64,000 nt of DNA from an uncultured Desulfovibrio sp. Lineage in GTDB: Bacteria > Desulfobacterota > Desulfovibrionia > Desulfovibrionales > Desulfovibrionaceae. The stretch is taken from the NCBI GenBank assembly GCA_913063155.1, contig CAJXYU010000002.1, positions 62,001 through 126,000 of the forward strand. Reading direction: 5' to 3'. Both the position numbers and the translations under genes were made by a program. Of this stretch, positions 27,318 to 37,124 are shown piece after piece. Below the pieces are notes generated by a model. That model was not told where the DNA came from. It was given only the letters and a program-made list of their open reading frames with translations, and made no database searches. Position 1 is the stretch's first letter; every line of letters starts with the position of its first letter.

Positions 27318-29948
27318 ATGCATCAGCGCAAGAAACGGATATTTCTCCTCGCAGCCATCATGGCCAGCCTCGTGGCGGCGGTTTCGTTCATCAACTCCAG
27401 ATTGCTGTACCGGACGGCCCTGTTCGAGCAACGCAGACGCCTCAGCGAGTTGGTGCATAGTCAGGCGGCGCTCATTCAGGAGATGAATCTGGCCAATATC
27501 GAACTGGAAAAAGTGTATGGTTTCGGGCACGCCCAGCAACTGACTCTGCGCCAGTTGATGACGGCGCACCAAAAATTTCGTATCGGCAGCAAGACCGGAG
27601 AGTTCACCCTTGCCCGCATGGTGGGGGACACTATCCGTTTTCTCATCGTCAACGGGCAGAACGTTTCCGAGGACAGCCCCTTGGCCCATGTTCCCATGAA
27701 TTCATCCCTGGGCCAGCCCATGGCCAAGGCGCTTTCCATGCAGTCGGGCACACTCATAGGGCGGGATTATGAGGGCACGGAAGTGCTGGCCGCCTACGAG
27801 CCGCTCTTTCTGACCTACGAGGTGTTGGGGATCGTGGCCAAGATCGACATTCAGGAGATCAGGGCTCCCTTTGTGCGGGCAAACATCATTGTTTCGGTCA
27901 TCGGCCTGGGGTTCGTGCTGGTGGGGCTCTTTTTCTTCTATCGCACCACGGAGCCCATCCTGCGCGACCTGCGTAGAAGTGAGGAGCAATACCGGGACCT
28001 GGTGGAAAGGGCCGACAGTCTCATTGTCAGGGTGGACGGTAAGGGACGGATTCTTTTCGCCAACACCTGTGCCCAGAAGCAACTGGGCAGAGAGATGGAG
28101 GATCTCTATCAAGCTGACGCATGCCGTCTGTTGGTCAAGAGCGACAGTGACGTCGAATGCCGTGAAGGCGCCGATGATCTCTTGCGCCTCATGGGGGAAA
28201 GCGGGACTCCTCGGGAACTGCCCATCACGCTGTCAAACGGGCTCACCGCCTGGATCTCCTGGGCCGTTCATCCCATACAGGGGAGCGACGGAAGGCTGGA
28301 GGAACTGCTCTGCATCGGCAACGACGTCACGGCTCAATATCTGGCACAGCGGTCAAAACGGGACATTGAGGAGAGGTTCCGGGCCATTGCCAAGGCTTCG
28401 CCGGTGGGAATCATCATCACCGACATGACCGGCAATCTGGTTTACGCCAACGAACATATGCACGAGCTTACCGGACTGAGCGCAGTGGAACTGGCCGGAG
28501 CCGGGTGGCTGAAGAGAATTCGCGGTGAAGACCGCGACTGGATCATGAAATCCTGGTTCAGGAAGAAAGAGCCCAAGCCCATGGCCCGAAGCGAGTTCCA
28601 GTTGCGCCGCCTGGATGGAACGGCCCTGTGGGTGCTCGGCCAGCGGGTTCCCATGCAGAATGTGGACGGTGCTCTGATCGGCTATGTGGCCACCCTGACG
28701 GACATCACCAGGATCAAGGACACCGAGGCCAAACACAAAAGGTTGTCCACGGCCATAGATCAGTCTGCCGATGCAGTGGTCATTACCGATCTGGCGGGTG
28801 ATATCCTTTATGTCAATCCTGCATTCGAGATCATTACCGGTTATTCCGGAGAAGAGGTGCGGGGGCGGAATCCAAGGTTTCTTCAGAGCGGTGAACATGA
28901 TGCGGACTTTTATGCCCGGCTTTGGGAAACAATCAGTGCGGGTGATGTCTGGTACGGCAGATTCATCAACAAACGCAAGAATGGTGAAATCTATCAGCAG
29001 GAGGCCTCCATCGGACCGGTGCGCGACCAGAATGGAAAGATCGTCAATTTTGTTGAGGTGGCGCGGGACGTCACCGAACAGTTGATTCTGGAGGCTCAGC
29101 TGCGGCATGCCCAGAAGTTGGAGTCCATCGGAGAACTGGCGGCGGGCATTGCCCATGAGATCAATACGCCCACCCAGTTCGTGGACAACAATATCCGGTT
29201 CATGGACACCTCGTTCAAGACGCTTCTGGATATGGTAGGCAACTGCAGGGATCTGGTGAATGCGTTGTTGGATAAGCGCGATGAACAGACGGTGCTGGAT
29301 CTGGCGGAACGGGCCCTCGACCAGGAGGAACTGCAATATCTGTCCGAGGACATTCCCAATGCCGTTGAGGAATCCCTGGCAGGGCTGAGGCGTATTTCCG
29401 AAATCGTGCAGTCCATCAAACTGTTGGCCCATCCCGGCGAAGTGGAGATGAATTATCACGACGTCAACGGAATCATCCGCAATTCCGTGACCGTCTCCAC
29501 CAACGAGTGGAAGTACGTGGCCGACATCGTTATGGAGTTGGACGAAGATCTGGCGCCGGTGAATTGTTTGGCGGGGGAACTGGGGCAGGTGCTGCTGAAT
29601 CTGATCGTCAATGCGGCCCACGCCATTGAGGCGCGTTTTGGGCCGACACCGGAGCGGAAGGGCAGTATCGTCATTCGGTCCTTCCGGGAAGGCGGCATGG
29701 CCGTCATCCAGGTGGGTGACAACGGCAGCGGCATGCCGTCCGAGGTGATTGCCCGTGCGTTTGATCCCTTCTTCACCACCAAGGAAGTCGGCAGGGGGAC
29801 CGGGCAGGGCCTGGCCATCGCCCACAGTGTGGTCGTGGGGCGGCATGGCGGGAGCATAGACATTGACTCCGTAGAGGGGGGGGGCACCACCTTTACCGTC
29901 AAGTTGCCGTTCGTCCCCCCTTCACAGCCGTCTCAGGATGATTCATAG
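27318..29948 (+). CDS. Multi-PAS sensor histidine kinase
   Basis: An 876-residue membrane kinase. A periplasmic sensor of about 165 residues lies between helices at about 8-26 and 190-212. Three PAS domains follow (about 220-330, 345-460, 470-590; note the QSADAVVITD and YVNPAFEIITG features). The phosphoacceptor helix reads AAGIAHEINTPTQFVDNN (His near 612), and the ATPase has N, G1 (DNGSGMP) and G2 (GRGTGQGLAIAHS) boxes. It has no receiver of its own. Its end overlaps by 16 nt the end of a convergent gene for an HD-GYP response regulator, which makes that operon its likely partner. Confidence 0.88.
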   Translation: MHQRKKRIFLLAAIMASLVAAVSFINSRLLYRTALFEQRRRLSELVHSQAALIQEMNLANIELEKVYGFGHAQQLTLRQLMTAHQKFRIGSKTGEFTLARMVGDTIRFLIVNGQNVSEDSPLAHVPMNSSLGQPMAKALSMQSGTLIGRDYEGTEVLAAYEPLFLTYEVLGIVAKIDIQEIRAPFVRANIIVSVIGLGFVLVGLFFFYRTTEPILRDLRRSEEQYRDLVERADSLIVRVDGKGRILFANTCAQKQLGREMEDLYQADACRLLVKSDSDVECREGADDLLRLMGESGTPRELPITLSNGLTAWISWAVHPIQGSDGRLEELLCIGNDVTAQYLAQRSKRDIEERFRAIAKASPVGIIITDMTGNLVYANEHMHELTGLSAVELAGAGWLKRIRGEDRDWIMKSWFRKKEPKPMARSEFQLRRLDGTALWVLGQRVPMQNVDGALIGYVATLTDITRIKDTEAKHKRLSTAIDQSADAVVITDLAGDILYVNPAFEIITGYSGEEVRGRNPRFLQSGEHDADFYARLWETISAGDVWYGRFINKRKNGEIYQQEASIGPVRDQNGKIVNFVEVARDVTEQLILEAQLRHAQKLESIGELAAGIAHEINTPTQFVDNNIRFMDTSFKTLLDMVGNCRDLVNALLDKRDEQTVLDLAERALDQEELQYLSEDIPNAVEESLAGLRRISEIVQSIKLLAHPGEVEMNYHDVNGIIRNSVTVSTNEWKYVADIVMELDEDLAPVNCLAGELGQVLLNLIVNAAHAIEARFGPTPERKGSIVIRSFREGGMAVIQVGDNGSGMPSEVIARAFDPFFTTKEVGRGTGQGLAIAHSVVVGRHGGSIDIDSVEGGGTTFTVKLPFVPPSQPSQDDS

Positions 29949-30943
29949 CCTTCCAGGCCTTCCTCCAGCACTTCGAGCCCTTTTTCGACTACCTGCCTGT
30001 CAAGGCGGCCGTTCCATTCGGTTTTGAGGATGTCGATGGTACGCTGTTTGCCCAGTGCCTGCCTGTAAGGGCGGTGAGACATGGAAGCGTCGATGACGTC
30101 CGCCACGGCAAGAATTTTGGATTCCAGAAGCATTTCGTCTCCCTTCAATCCATGGGGATATCCCGTGCCGTCGATGCGTTCGTGGTGTTCCAGGATGATG
30201 CGGGCTACCGGCCAGGGCATGTCGATGTTCGAGAATACCTCCCAGCCTACCTCGGGATGCGTCCTGATGAGGGCATGTTCGGCTTCGCCCAGCTGACCTG
30301 GTTTGTTGAGTATGCCCGCGGGTACGGCCACCTTGCCGATGTCGTGCACCAGCGCCGCATAGTAGAGACCTTGGATGGTGTTCTCCTCAAGCCCCAGCTT
30401 GGTGGCGATGCGGATGGCTATCTTGGCCACCCTGTGCATGTGCCCGGCAGTGTATGGGTCACGAGATTCCAGGAGGTGGGTGAAGGCCAGCAGAGTCCCC
30501 TCAAGTCCCTGCTTGATCCGTTTCATCACCTCGAGTTCCCGGCTGGATCGGAGCATCCTGAATTGGTCCAGGCCGGACTGGAGCGCCGTCCCGAGGCAGT
30601 CTTTGTCGCACGGTTTGGTAAGGAAGCGGAAAATGTGCCCCTTGTTGACCGCGTTGACGGCCAGTTCCAGTTCCGCATAACCGGTCAGCACCATCCTTAC
30701 CGTGTCCGGATAGTGTTCGCGGACCCGGGAGAGAAATTCCACCCCGTCCATTTTTGGCATTTTGAGGTCCGAGACCACCACGGCGAACGGCCCCCGGTCG
30801 GCCAAGGCTTCCAGCCCCGCTTCGCCGCCCAGGGCCGTTTCAATGCTGAACGAATTCCTCAGCGCACGCCGGATGCCGTCGAGCACGCTTGTGTCGTCAT
30901 CCACGAATAGGATTTTTTCCTGCAGACCTTGTTCTTTGAGCAT
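29933..30943 (-). CDS. HD-GYP response regulator (cyclic-di-GMP phosphodiesterase)
   Basis: A 336-residue protein with a receiver (residues 10-125; FVDDD acidic pair, phosphoacceptor in VVSDLKMPKMDG, Lys in LTKPCD) and an HD-GYP domain (about 150-330) with intact motifs: LVHDIGK, the HHERIDGTGYP signature and ILAVADVIDA. It should hydrolyse cyclic-di-GMP under phosphorelay control. It is last of three response-regulator genes in one operon, 8 nt after the previous one. Confidence 0.92.
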   Translation of the reverse strand: MLKEQGLQEKILFVDDDTSVLDGIRRALRNSFSIETALGGEAGLEALADRGPFAVVVSDLKMPKMDGVEFLSRVREHYPDTVRMVLTGYAELELAVNAVNKGHIFRFLTKPCDKDCLGTALQSGLDQFRMLRSSRELEVMKRIKQGLEGTLLAFTHLLESRDPYTAGHMHRVAKIAIRIATKLGLEENTIQGLYYAALVHDIGKVAVPAGILNKPGQLGEAEHALIRTHPEVGWEVFSNIDMPWPVARIILEHHERIDGTGYPHGLKGDEMLLESKILAVADVIDASMSHRPYRQALGKQRTIDILKTEWNGRLDRQVVEKGLEVLEEGLEGYESS

Positions 30944-30951
30944 GCATTCCC

Positions 30952-32091
30952 CTAGCTGCCGACCAGAACAGTGATGGGTTCCTGAATGCCGACCTTGTCC
31001 GCGAACATGTGGATGCGGTCGATTTTATTCTTGTCCAGTTCCAGGCTTTTGCGCAGCAGCATGGCGCCCTGCTGTGACAGTACGTCTTCATGGAGTATCA
31101 TGCCGGGTTCCAGCTTATCCCTGGTGAGTTGTTTGACCTCGTAGTGGGCCTCCACCCCGAGCATGCCTTCCAGATAGTAGAGCAGCTCCGGGTCGTACGT
31201 TTCCACAGCCTCCTCCAGTTTTGAGTAGGCCTCCTTGGTGCCTTTCTCCCGTTGGATATGCATGTCGAAATCCAGGGCCAGCTTCAGAATTCTGCCCCCC
31301 AGGGGGATATTCTCTTCCTTGATGTTGTTCCGGGGAGTGCCGGAACCGTCGAACCCTTTGAGCTGATAGGCCACCATCTCGCCGACGGCTTCCAGGCGCG
31401 GCAGCTTGGCGATGAGGCTTTGGGCGATGGTCGGATGCATTTCAAACATCTGCATGTCTTCGGGGCTGAGCGTCTTTCTGCCCATGAGTTTTTCCATGAG
31501 CTCCTGCGGCAGGATGACGCACCCGATCTGAGAAAGCATGGTAGCCACCTCGTATCTCCAGATATCCTTGACGTTCTTCTTTTCGGCCAGGTAGCGCACG
31601 TAACGTTTGACCCGGTTGATGCGCGCATAGGCCTCGGGGTTGACCAGCGAGGTGATCTCTCCGACCAGTTCGATGCTGCCCTTGAGGGTCCTCTCCAGCA
31701 ACACTCGTTTGGCGGTGACGAGTTCATACTGCTCCACGGCCTGCCGGATGTTTTCGACGAGCAGCTCCTTTTCGCACGGTTTGGTCAGGAAGCGAAAGAC
31801 ATGACCTTCGTTGACGGCCCCCATTGCGTTGTCCAGATCAGCAAAGCCGGTGAGTATCATGCGTGTGGTGTCCGGGGATTTTATGCGGACCTGCTTGAGA
31901 AATTCGATGCCGTTCATTTTGGGCATGCGGTAGTCTGAGACCACTGCGGCATAAGGCTTTACCTTGTTCAGCTTGAGGAGGGCGGCGCCGGGATCTTCCT
32001 CGGTGTCCACCTCGAAGATCCCGCGCAATTGCCTGCGCATGGAGGAGAGGATCATGGAGTCGTCGTCCACAAGGAGAATACGGCTGCTCAT
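30952..32091 (-). CDS. Response regulator with degenerate HD-GYP domain
   Basis: A 379-residue protein with an intact receiver (residues 4-120; LVDDD, VVSDYRMPKMNG, LTKPCE) followed by an HD-GYP-like domain whose metal ligands are lost. The HDIGK position reads SQIGC, and the HHERxDGxGYP position reads YQLKGFDGSGTP. The C-terminal 60 residues resemble an added regulatory segment. It is probably a non-catalytic binding or scaffolding regulator. The start at 32091 overlaps the stop of the preceding gene (TAATG), so translation is coupled. Confidence 0.85.
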   Translation of the reverse strand: MSSRILLVDDDSMILSSMRRQLRGIFEVDTEEDPGAALLKLNKVKPYAAVVSDYRMPKMNGIEFLKQVRIKSPDTTRMILTGFADLDNAMGAVNEGHVFRFLTKPCEKELLVENIRQAVEQYELVTAKRVLLERTLKGSIELVGEITSLVNPEAYARINRVKRYVRYLAEKKNVKDIWRYEVATMLSQIGCVILPQELMEKLMGRKTLSPEDMQMFEMHPTIAQSLIAKLPRLEAVGEMVAYQLKGFDGSGTPRNNIKEENIPLGGRILKLALDFDMHIQREKGTKEAYSKLEEAVETYDPELLYYLEGMLGVEAHYEVKQLTRDKLEPGMILHEDVLSQQGAMLLRKSLELDKNKIDRIHMFADKVGIQEPITVLVGS

Positions 32092-33341
32092 TACATCTTC
32101 TCTCTTTGGTTCAGAAATTCGCAGTTGAAGCCGGGCATCTGATTGATGTCGGTCCAGTGTTCCTGGACATAGGTGACCCACTTTTCAAGATATCCTTTTG
32201 AGAACAGTTCTCCGGTGAGGCTTTCATGAAGTTCGATCCGGAAGTACTCGGGGTTGAGAATGATGCAGTTGTGGTCGATGACATCCGCCACGGAGACTAT
32301 GACCGGCACGCTCATGTCGGGCTCTTGGACAAGGTGGTGATAGCCGATGCCCTGGATGGTCCTGCCGGGAAGGCCCCACAGGCCCATGAGATAGGCGCCG
32401 AGTTGGGCGTGGGTGGTGTCGAAGACGGCCTTTTCCGCCACGTATAGAGGAATTTTCTGGTCGTTCACCAGGTTGATCGCTTTTGCGTAATCGTCGGGAA
32501 AAGCGTTGGCCAGGATGAGTTTTCCGATGTCGTGAAGAATCCCGGCCATCCGGCAGTACATTTCCATTTCCTTGCCGAGATGTTCGCATTCGGCAATAAG
32601 TTTGGCGATGTTCGAGACCCGAAAGCTGTGATCCCAGAGCCGCTGCAGGGAAAAACCCGGTATGAGGGAGTCTTCGTACTCGGAGAACAAGTGGGTGGAG
32701 AGGATCAGCGTCTTGATGGTGTCTATGCCCAGCAGCGTGATGGCCTGGAATATGGATCTGATGTTCTGCGGCAGGCCGAAGTAGGGGGAATTGACCAGCA
32801 TGAGAATCTTGGCCACAAGCCCTATGTCCTGGGAAATCAGGTCGGCCATGATTCTCATGGAAGGTTCCTGCTTGTTCAGTTCGTCTTCTATGGCGCGGAA
32901 GACGCTCGGGATGACCGGCAGCGCCTGTATCCGCGTCACCATTTGCTGCATGCCGGGGTCCGTGAGCACCTCCCTCGACTTGAGGGCGTCCTCCACCTTT
33001 TCCACCAGTTCGGCCGCCTGGCAGGGTTTGGTGATGTACTGGTGCACCGCGCGGATGCTCTTGATGACGTCTTCCAGATCCACCTGTCCGGACAGGGCGA
33101 TGCGCACCGTGCCCGGGTAGTCCGCCCGGATCCTTTCCAAAAGTTCGGAACCGTCCATGCCGGGCATTCGGATGTCGGTGACGATGACGTCCATGTTTTT
33201 TTCCTTGAACTCCTCCAGGGCTTCCGGACCGCCCCCGGCGAAATACATGTCCCATTCGTTGCGTTTGTAGCGGAGCATTCTGCGGATTGCCGCCAGAACA
33301 TTCGGTTCGTCATCCACAAATATTATTTTGGTTTTGGACAT
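32091..33341 (-). CDS. Response regulator with HDOD output domain
   Basis: A 416-residue protein. The start at 33341 (MSKTKIIFVDDE) follows GGGAGA; the open frame upstream of it is not protein-like. The receiver spans residues 4-120 (FVDDE, VTDIRMPGMDG, ITKPCQ), and an HDOD domain spans about 140-340 (ALPVIPSVFRAIEDELNK, LVNSPYFGL, ITLLGIDTIKTLIL, AGILHDIGKL). HDOD proteins act as signalling adaptors, often in cyclic-di-GMP or motility circuits. First gene of the three-regulator operon. Confidence 0.9.
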   Translation of the reverse strand: MSKTKIIFVDDEPNVLAAIRRMLRYKRNEWDMYFAGGGPEALEEFKEKNMDVIVTDIRMPGMDGSELLERIRADYPGTVRIALSGQVDLEDVIKSIRAVHQYITKPCQAAELVEKVEDALKSREVLTDPGMQQMVTRIQALPVIPSVFRAIEDELNKQEPSMRIMADLISQDIGLVAKILMLVNSPYFGLPQNIRSIFQAITLLGIDTIKTLILSTHLFSEYEDSLIPGFSLQRLWDHSFRVSNIAKLIAECEHLGKEMEMYCRMAGILHDIGKLILANAFPDDYAKAINLVNDQKIPLYVAEKAVFDTTHAQLGAYLMGLWGLPGRTIQGIGYHHLVQEPDMSVPVIVSVADVIDHNCIILNPEYFRIELHESLTGELFSKGYLEKWVTYVQEHWTDINQMPGFNCEFLNQREKM

Positions 33342-33634
33342 GTGTGTCTCCCGGATTTCTTTCCAGCTGGGCGTCGGCTGTGAGACTCCTGCACAAGATG
33401 GAGTTAGCGTATCATGTATAGACTGGTGCGAGAAGCGCGGGACGTTATTATTTTGTCTGGTAAATTGGATTCTTGCGACGAATGGTCTCAGTCTTTTTTT
33501 GCGGTTTCGGGTATTGTCCCGGCCAAGGGGAGCCGGAAAAGAGTGTGTGCCAGGTTTACAGCGCGCCGGCCGTCCCTTCCGCCTTTTTCCTTCACCCGTC
33601 TTGACAGATTTCGGGGTGTGTGTTCTTTTTTTCG

Positions 33635-33658
33635 GAAACGTTTGCGGTAACGTTTGCG
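33635..33658. promoter_or_regulatory. Two tandem LacI-type operator candidates before galT
   Basis: The sequence holds GAAACGTTTGCG and GTAACGTTTGCG twelve bases apart, both with the AACGTT core typical of LacI/GalR-family operators (AAnCGnTT). They lie 52-75 nt upstream of galT, downstream of a TTGACA (33601) that could be a -35 element. The LacI-family gene in the same cluster is the natural candidate repressor. The rest of the gene-free stretch 33342-33709 shows nothing else clear. Confidence 0.6.
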
Positions 33659-33709
33659 AGGTTTCGGAATGTGGGGTTCCCAAAGCCGTAAACATCCTAT
33701 TAATGTCAG

Positions 33710-34768
33710 ATGAGGCAGGATATGCCTTTCAAAGAGCATCCGCACCGGCGGTTCAATCCGCTGACGGGAGAATGGATTCTTGTTTCTCCGCACCGGACCA
33801 AACGTCCGTGGCAGGGGCAGCAGGAGGAGCCGGATCGTTCGGTCATGCCCAAGTTCGATCCCGGCTGCTATCTGTGCCCCGGCAATGAACGGGCAGGGGG
33901 CGAAAGGAATCCGGAATATTCAGATACGTTTGTGTTCACCAACGATTTCGCCGCGCTTCTGCCGGAAGTCTCCGGGCTGGAATTCCCCGACGACGACCTG
34001 TTACGGGCGGAGCCGGAGTCCGGCATTTGCCGGGTCATCTGTTTTTCTCCCCGTCATGACCTTTCCATTGCCAGGATGAGCCGGGAACAAACCGTCAAGG
34101 TCGTAGAGCTATGGATTTCCGAATTCCGGGAACTCGGGGCGCAAGACGGCGTCGGTTATGTGCAGATTTTCGAGAACCGGGGAAGCATCATGGGGTGTTC
34201 CAATCCTCACCCCCACGGTCAGATATGGGCAACCAGATCCGTGCCCATGATTCCTTCCCTGGAAACAGAGAGACAGGCCGATTATTTGGCGGGAAAAGGG
34301 GAATGCCTCCTGTGCAGTTATCTGAAACGGGAGCTGGCCGAAGGCGAGCGCATTGTCTTTCAGAACGATTCCTTTGTGGCTCTGGTGCCGTTCTGGGCCG
34401 TGTGGCCTTTCGAAGTCATGGTGCTGCCCCGCGAGCACATGGCCTCTCTTGGAGAAATGAACGCGCGGACGCGGGGCGACCTTGCCGATGCCATGATTCG
34501 ACTGGGCATCCGTTACGACAACCTGTTCAAGACCTCGTTCCCGTATTCCATGGGGGTCCACCAGGCGCCCACGGACGGGCGGGCCCATCCCGAATGGCAC
34601 TTCCATTTTCATTATTACCCGCCGCTTCTGCGTTCGGCCTCGGTGCGTAAGTTCATGGTCGGTTTTGAAATGCTGGGCATGCCCCAGCGTGACATCACGG
34701 CCGAGCATGCCGCAGCCGCGTTGCGGGAATTGTCGGAAATTCACTACCTGGATGAGGAGTCGGCATGA
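33710..34768 (+). CDS. galT: Galactose-1-phosphate uridylyltransferase
   Basis: A 352-residue histidine-triad enzyme that exchanges UMP between UDP-glucose and galactose 1-phosphate. It shows the N-terminal [17 protein letters not shown], the zinc-type pair CYLC, the active-site [10 protein letters not shown] containing His-Pro-His, and the second-half [15 protein letters not shown]. The start could be ATG 33710 or the ATG at 33722, which is better spaced from GAGG. Its stop overlaps galK by four bases. Confidence 0.93.
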   Translation: MRQDMPFKEHPHRRFNPLTGEWILVSPHRTKRPWQGQQEEPDRSVMPKFDPGCYLCPGNERAGGERNPEYSDTFVFTNDFAALLPEVSGLEFPDDDLLRAEPESGICRVICFSPRHDLSIARMSREQTVKVVELWISEFRELGAQDGVGYVQIFENRGSIMGCSNPHPHGQIWATRSVPMIPSLETERQADYLAGKGECLLCSYLKRELAEGERIVFQNDSFVALVPFWAVWPFEVMVLPREHMASLGEMNARTRGDLADAMIRLGIRYDNLFKTSFPYSMGVHQAPTDGRAHPEWHFHFHYYPPLLRSASVRKFMVGFEMLGMPQRDITAEHAAAALRELSEIHYLDEESA

Positions 34769-36054
34769 CGGCCGTCGTTACTGACTATCTGCATGCCCTT
34801 GAAAAGGGGCTTTTGGACGGCGAACTGCTCAGTCTTTGCGGTCCTGTCGAATTGAACGCGCAAAGGGAGCGTCGCAGAATTCTTCTGGCGGGCATGAAGG
34901 AGCGGTTCGGCGATGTGCCGTGCTTTCTGGTGAGCGTGCCTGGACGTACTGAATTGGGGGGGAATCATACCGACCATAACCATGGTCGTGTGCTGGCTGC
35001 CGCCGTGCACCTGGATTGTTTGGCCGCAGTCACTCCGTCGGGCGACAACACGGTCCGTATTCATTCCGAAGGATTCCCGGACGCCATTTTTGTTGATCTG
35101 GCCGATCTTTCCCCACAGGACGGGGAAGCAGGGAAGCCCGAGGCCATCGTGCGTGGCGTCGCTTCCTCGTTGAGCGGGCGCGGCCATGGGGCCGGAGGAT
35201 TCAGCGCCTGCATCACCAGTTCCATTCCTATGGGCGTGGGCCTGAGCTCCTCGGCCGCTTTCGAGTTGCTCATCGGCTCCATCTTCAACGAGCTCTACAA
35301 TGACGGGCTGGTCTCCCCCCTTGATCTGGCCCGAGCCGCCAAGGACGCTGAAAACATTCATTTCAACAAACCCTGCGGCTTCATGGATCAAATCGCCTGC
35401 GCCTTCCCCGGCGTTTCCCTGATCGATTTCAAGGATTCGGCAAGCCCGGTCATCGAAAGCGTGAACAGTGATTTCGAAGCGGGCGGCTATAAACTTGTGG
35501 TGGTGGATACCGGCGGCGATCACGTCAATTTGACTCCGGAATACGCAGCGATCCCCAAGGAAATGGGCATGGCCGCACGGGAGTTGGGGCAGGAGTTCGC
35601 CCGGGGAATCTCTTTGGACTCGGTCATGGACTCTCTGGGCGAGTTGCGGAAAAAGGTCGGCGACAGGGCCATCCTCAGGCTCATTCATTTTATTGAAGAG
35701 AATGATAGGGTGCCGGAAATGGCCGGCGCTCTCGCCGCCGGAAACATGGAAAACTATGTGCGCCTCATGCGGGGAGCCGGAGATTCATCCTGGCGGTTGT
35801 TGCAGAACTGCATCTGCATGACCTGCGGACATAGCCAGCCCATTCCCATAGCCCTGACCCTTTCGGAACGGCTGCTCGGAGGGCGGGGAGGCTGGCGCAT
35901 ACAGGGGGGCGGATTTGCCGGGACCATTCAGGCCCTGGTGCCTCTGGAGTTGCTGGAGCGCTATGTCGAAGGCATGGAGAGAGTCTTTGGCAAGGGCGCG
36001 GTGGTCCCGCTGGCCGTTCGACAGGCGGGCATGGGCGTTGTGTGTCTTGATTGA
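34765..36054 (+). CDS. galK: Galactokinase
   Basis: A 429-residue GHMP kinase that phosphorylates galactose at C1. The sugar-binding signature reads [15 protein letters not shown], a variant of the usual GRxNLIGEHTDYxxG. The GHMP ATP loop is [13 protein letters not shown], and the third motif is [16 protein letters not shown]. It overlaps galT by four bases and is followed 47 nt later by the regulator gene. The signature is slightly divergent, but all catalytic regions are present. Confidence 0.9.
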   Translation: MTAVVTDYLHALEKGLLDGELLSLCGPVELNAQRERRRILLAGMKERFGDVPCFLVSVPGRTELGGNHTDHNHGRVLAAAVHLDCLAAVTPSGDNTVRIHSEGFPDAIFVDLADLSPQDGEAGKPEAIVRGVASSLSGRGHGAGGFSACITSSIPMGVGLSSSAAFELLIGSIFNELYNDGLVSPLDLARAAKDAENIHFNKPCGFMDQIACAFPGVSLIDFKDSASPVIESVNSDFEAGGYKLVVVDTGGDHVNLTPEYAAIPKEMGMAARELGQEFARGISLDSVMDSLGELRKKVGDRAILRLIHFIEENDRVPEMAGALAAGNMENYVRLMRGAGDSSWRLLQNCICMTCGHSQPIPIALTLSERLLGGRGGWRIQGGGFAGTIQALVPLELLERYVEGMERVFGKGAVVPLAVRQAGMGVVCLD

Positions 36055-36101
36055 GAGTGAAGATGTGTAACTTGTCGGGATAAAAGAAGAGCGGTTGAGG
36101 C

Positions 36102-37115
36102 ATGGCCCAGTTTACGATCAAGGATATCGCCCGCCGGTTGGGCATTGCTCCGTCCACGGTTTCCCGTGCGCTGCATGACCATCCGGACATCAGCCGGGAA
36201 ACCAAGGAGCGCGTGCTGGCCTTGGCGCAAAAACATCATTACCAGCCCAACCAGATCGCCAAAAGCCTTCAGACCAGACGGACCAACACCGTGGGTGTGG
36301 TGGTGCCCGAAATTCAGCATCATTTCTTTTCCTCGGTCATCAGCGGAGTGGAGGGCCTGGCCCACAAGGCTGGATACACCATCATGGTTTGCCAGAGCCA
36401 TGAGGATCTGGAGCGCGAGGTAATGAACCTGCGTGCCCTGGCCTCGCACCGAGTGGCCGGTATCCTCATCTCCGTTTCCAAGGGGACGACTGATTTCAGC
36501 CATCTGGAGTCGGTCATCGCTCAAGGTATTCCCCTGGTCCAGTTCGACCGTGTTGTGGACTCCCTGGATACTTCCAAGGTTACGGTGGACGATTGCAACG
36601 GGGCTTATGTCGGGGTCAAACACCTCATCGACGCAGGGTACACGCGCATAGCCCACATTGCGGGGAGTCAGGGCGTGGCCATCAGTCTGAACCGTCTGGA
36701 GGGGTACCGGCGAGCCCTGAGGGACCATGGCTTTCCCGAAGACGAAGAACTCGTCATCCATGCCGGGTTCCAGGAAAAGGACGGGGCCGCAGCCATCAGA
36801 AAACTTCTGGCCCTGAAATCCCGTCCGGATGCGGTCTTTGCGGTAAACGATCCCGTGGCGATAGGTGTATACAAGCATTTGCGGGAGCAGGGCATCCGCA
36901 TCCCGGACGACATGGCCCTGCTTGGTTTCTGCAACAACCCGGAATCCGCACTGGTGGAACCGCCCATGACCACTGTGGCGCAGCCCGCGTTCCAGATCGG
37001 CAAGACCGCCATGCAGATGCTTCTGGACAGCTTCGAACAGAAAGAGAATTTCAAGCCGGAAAACAAGGTTCTGCGGACGCATCTTCTGGTGCGCCGCTCA
37101 ACCGTCAGGAACTGA
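36102..37115 (+). CDS. LacI/GalR-family transcriptional regulator
   Basis: A 337-residue regulator with an N-terminal LacI helix-turn-helix (IKDIARRLGIAPSTVSRALH, residues 6-25), the hinge helix PNQIAKSLQTRRT and a periplasmic-binding-protein-like effector domain. It sits inside the galactose cluster between galK and galM and probably responds to galactose. Matching AACGTT-core sites lie before galT and before the ABC transporter genes. Confidence 0.9.
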   Translation: MAQFTIKDIARRLGIAPSTVSRALHDHPDISRETKERVLALAQKHHYQPNQIAKSLQTRRTNTVGVVVPEIQHHFFSSVISGVEGLAHKAGYTIMVCQSHEDLEREVMNLRALASHRVAGILISVSKGTTDFSHLESVIAQGIPLVQFDRVVDSLDTSKVTVDDCNGAYVGVKHLIDAGYTRIAHIAGSQGVAISLNRLEGYRRALRDHGFPEDEELVIHAGFQEKDGAAAIRKLLALKSRPDAVFAVNDPVAIGVYKHLREQGIRIPDDMALLGFCNNPESALVEPPMTTVAQPAFQIGKTAMQMLLDSFEQKENFKPENKVLRTHLLVRRSTVRN

Positions 37116-37124
37116 GGAACCGCG

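Noticed and set aside
33342..33695. The open frame extending the HDOD regulator 118 residues upstream
   Set aside because: The added sequence is basic and low-complexity and crosses the operator region; the internal ATG at 33341 has a proper ribosome-binding site and starts the receiver domain.
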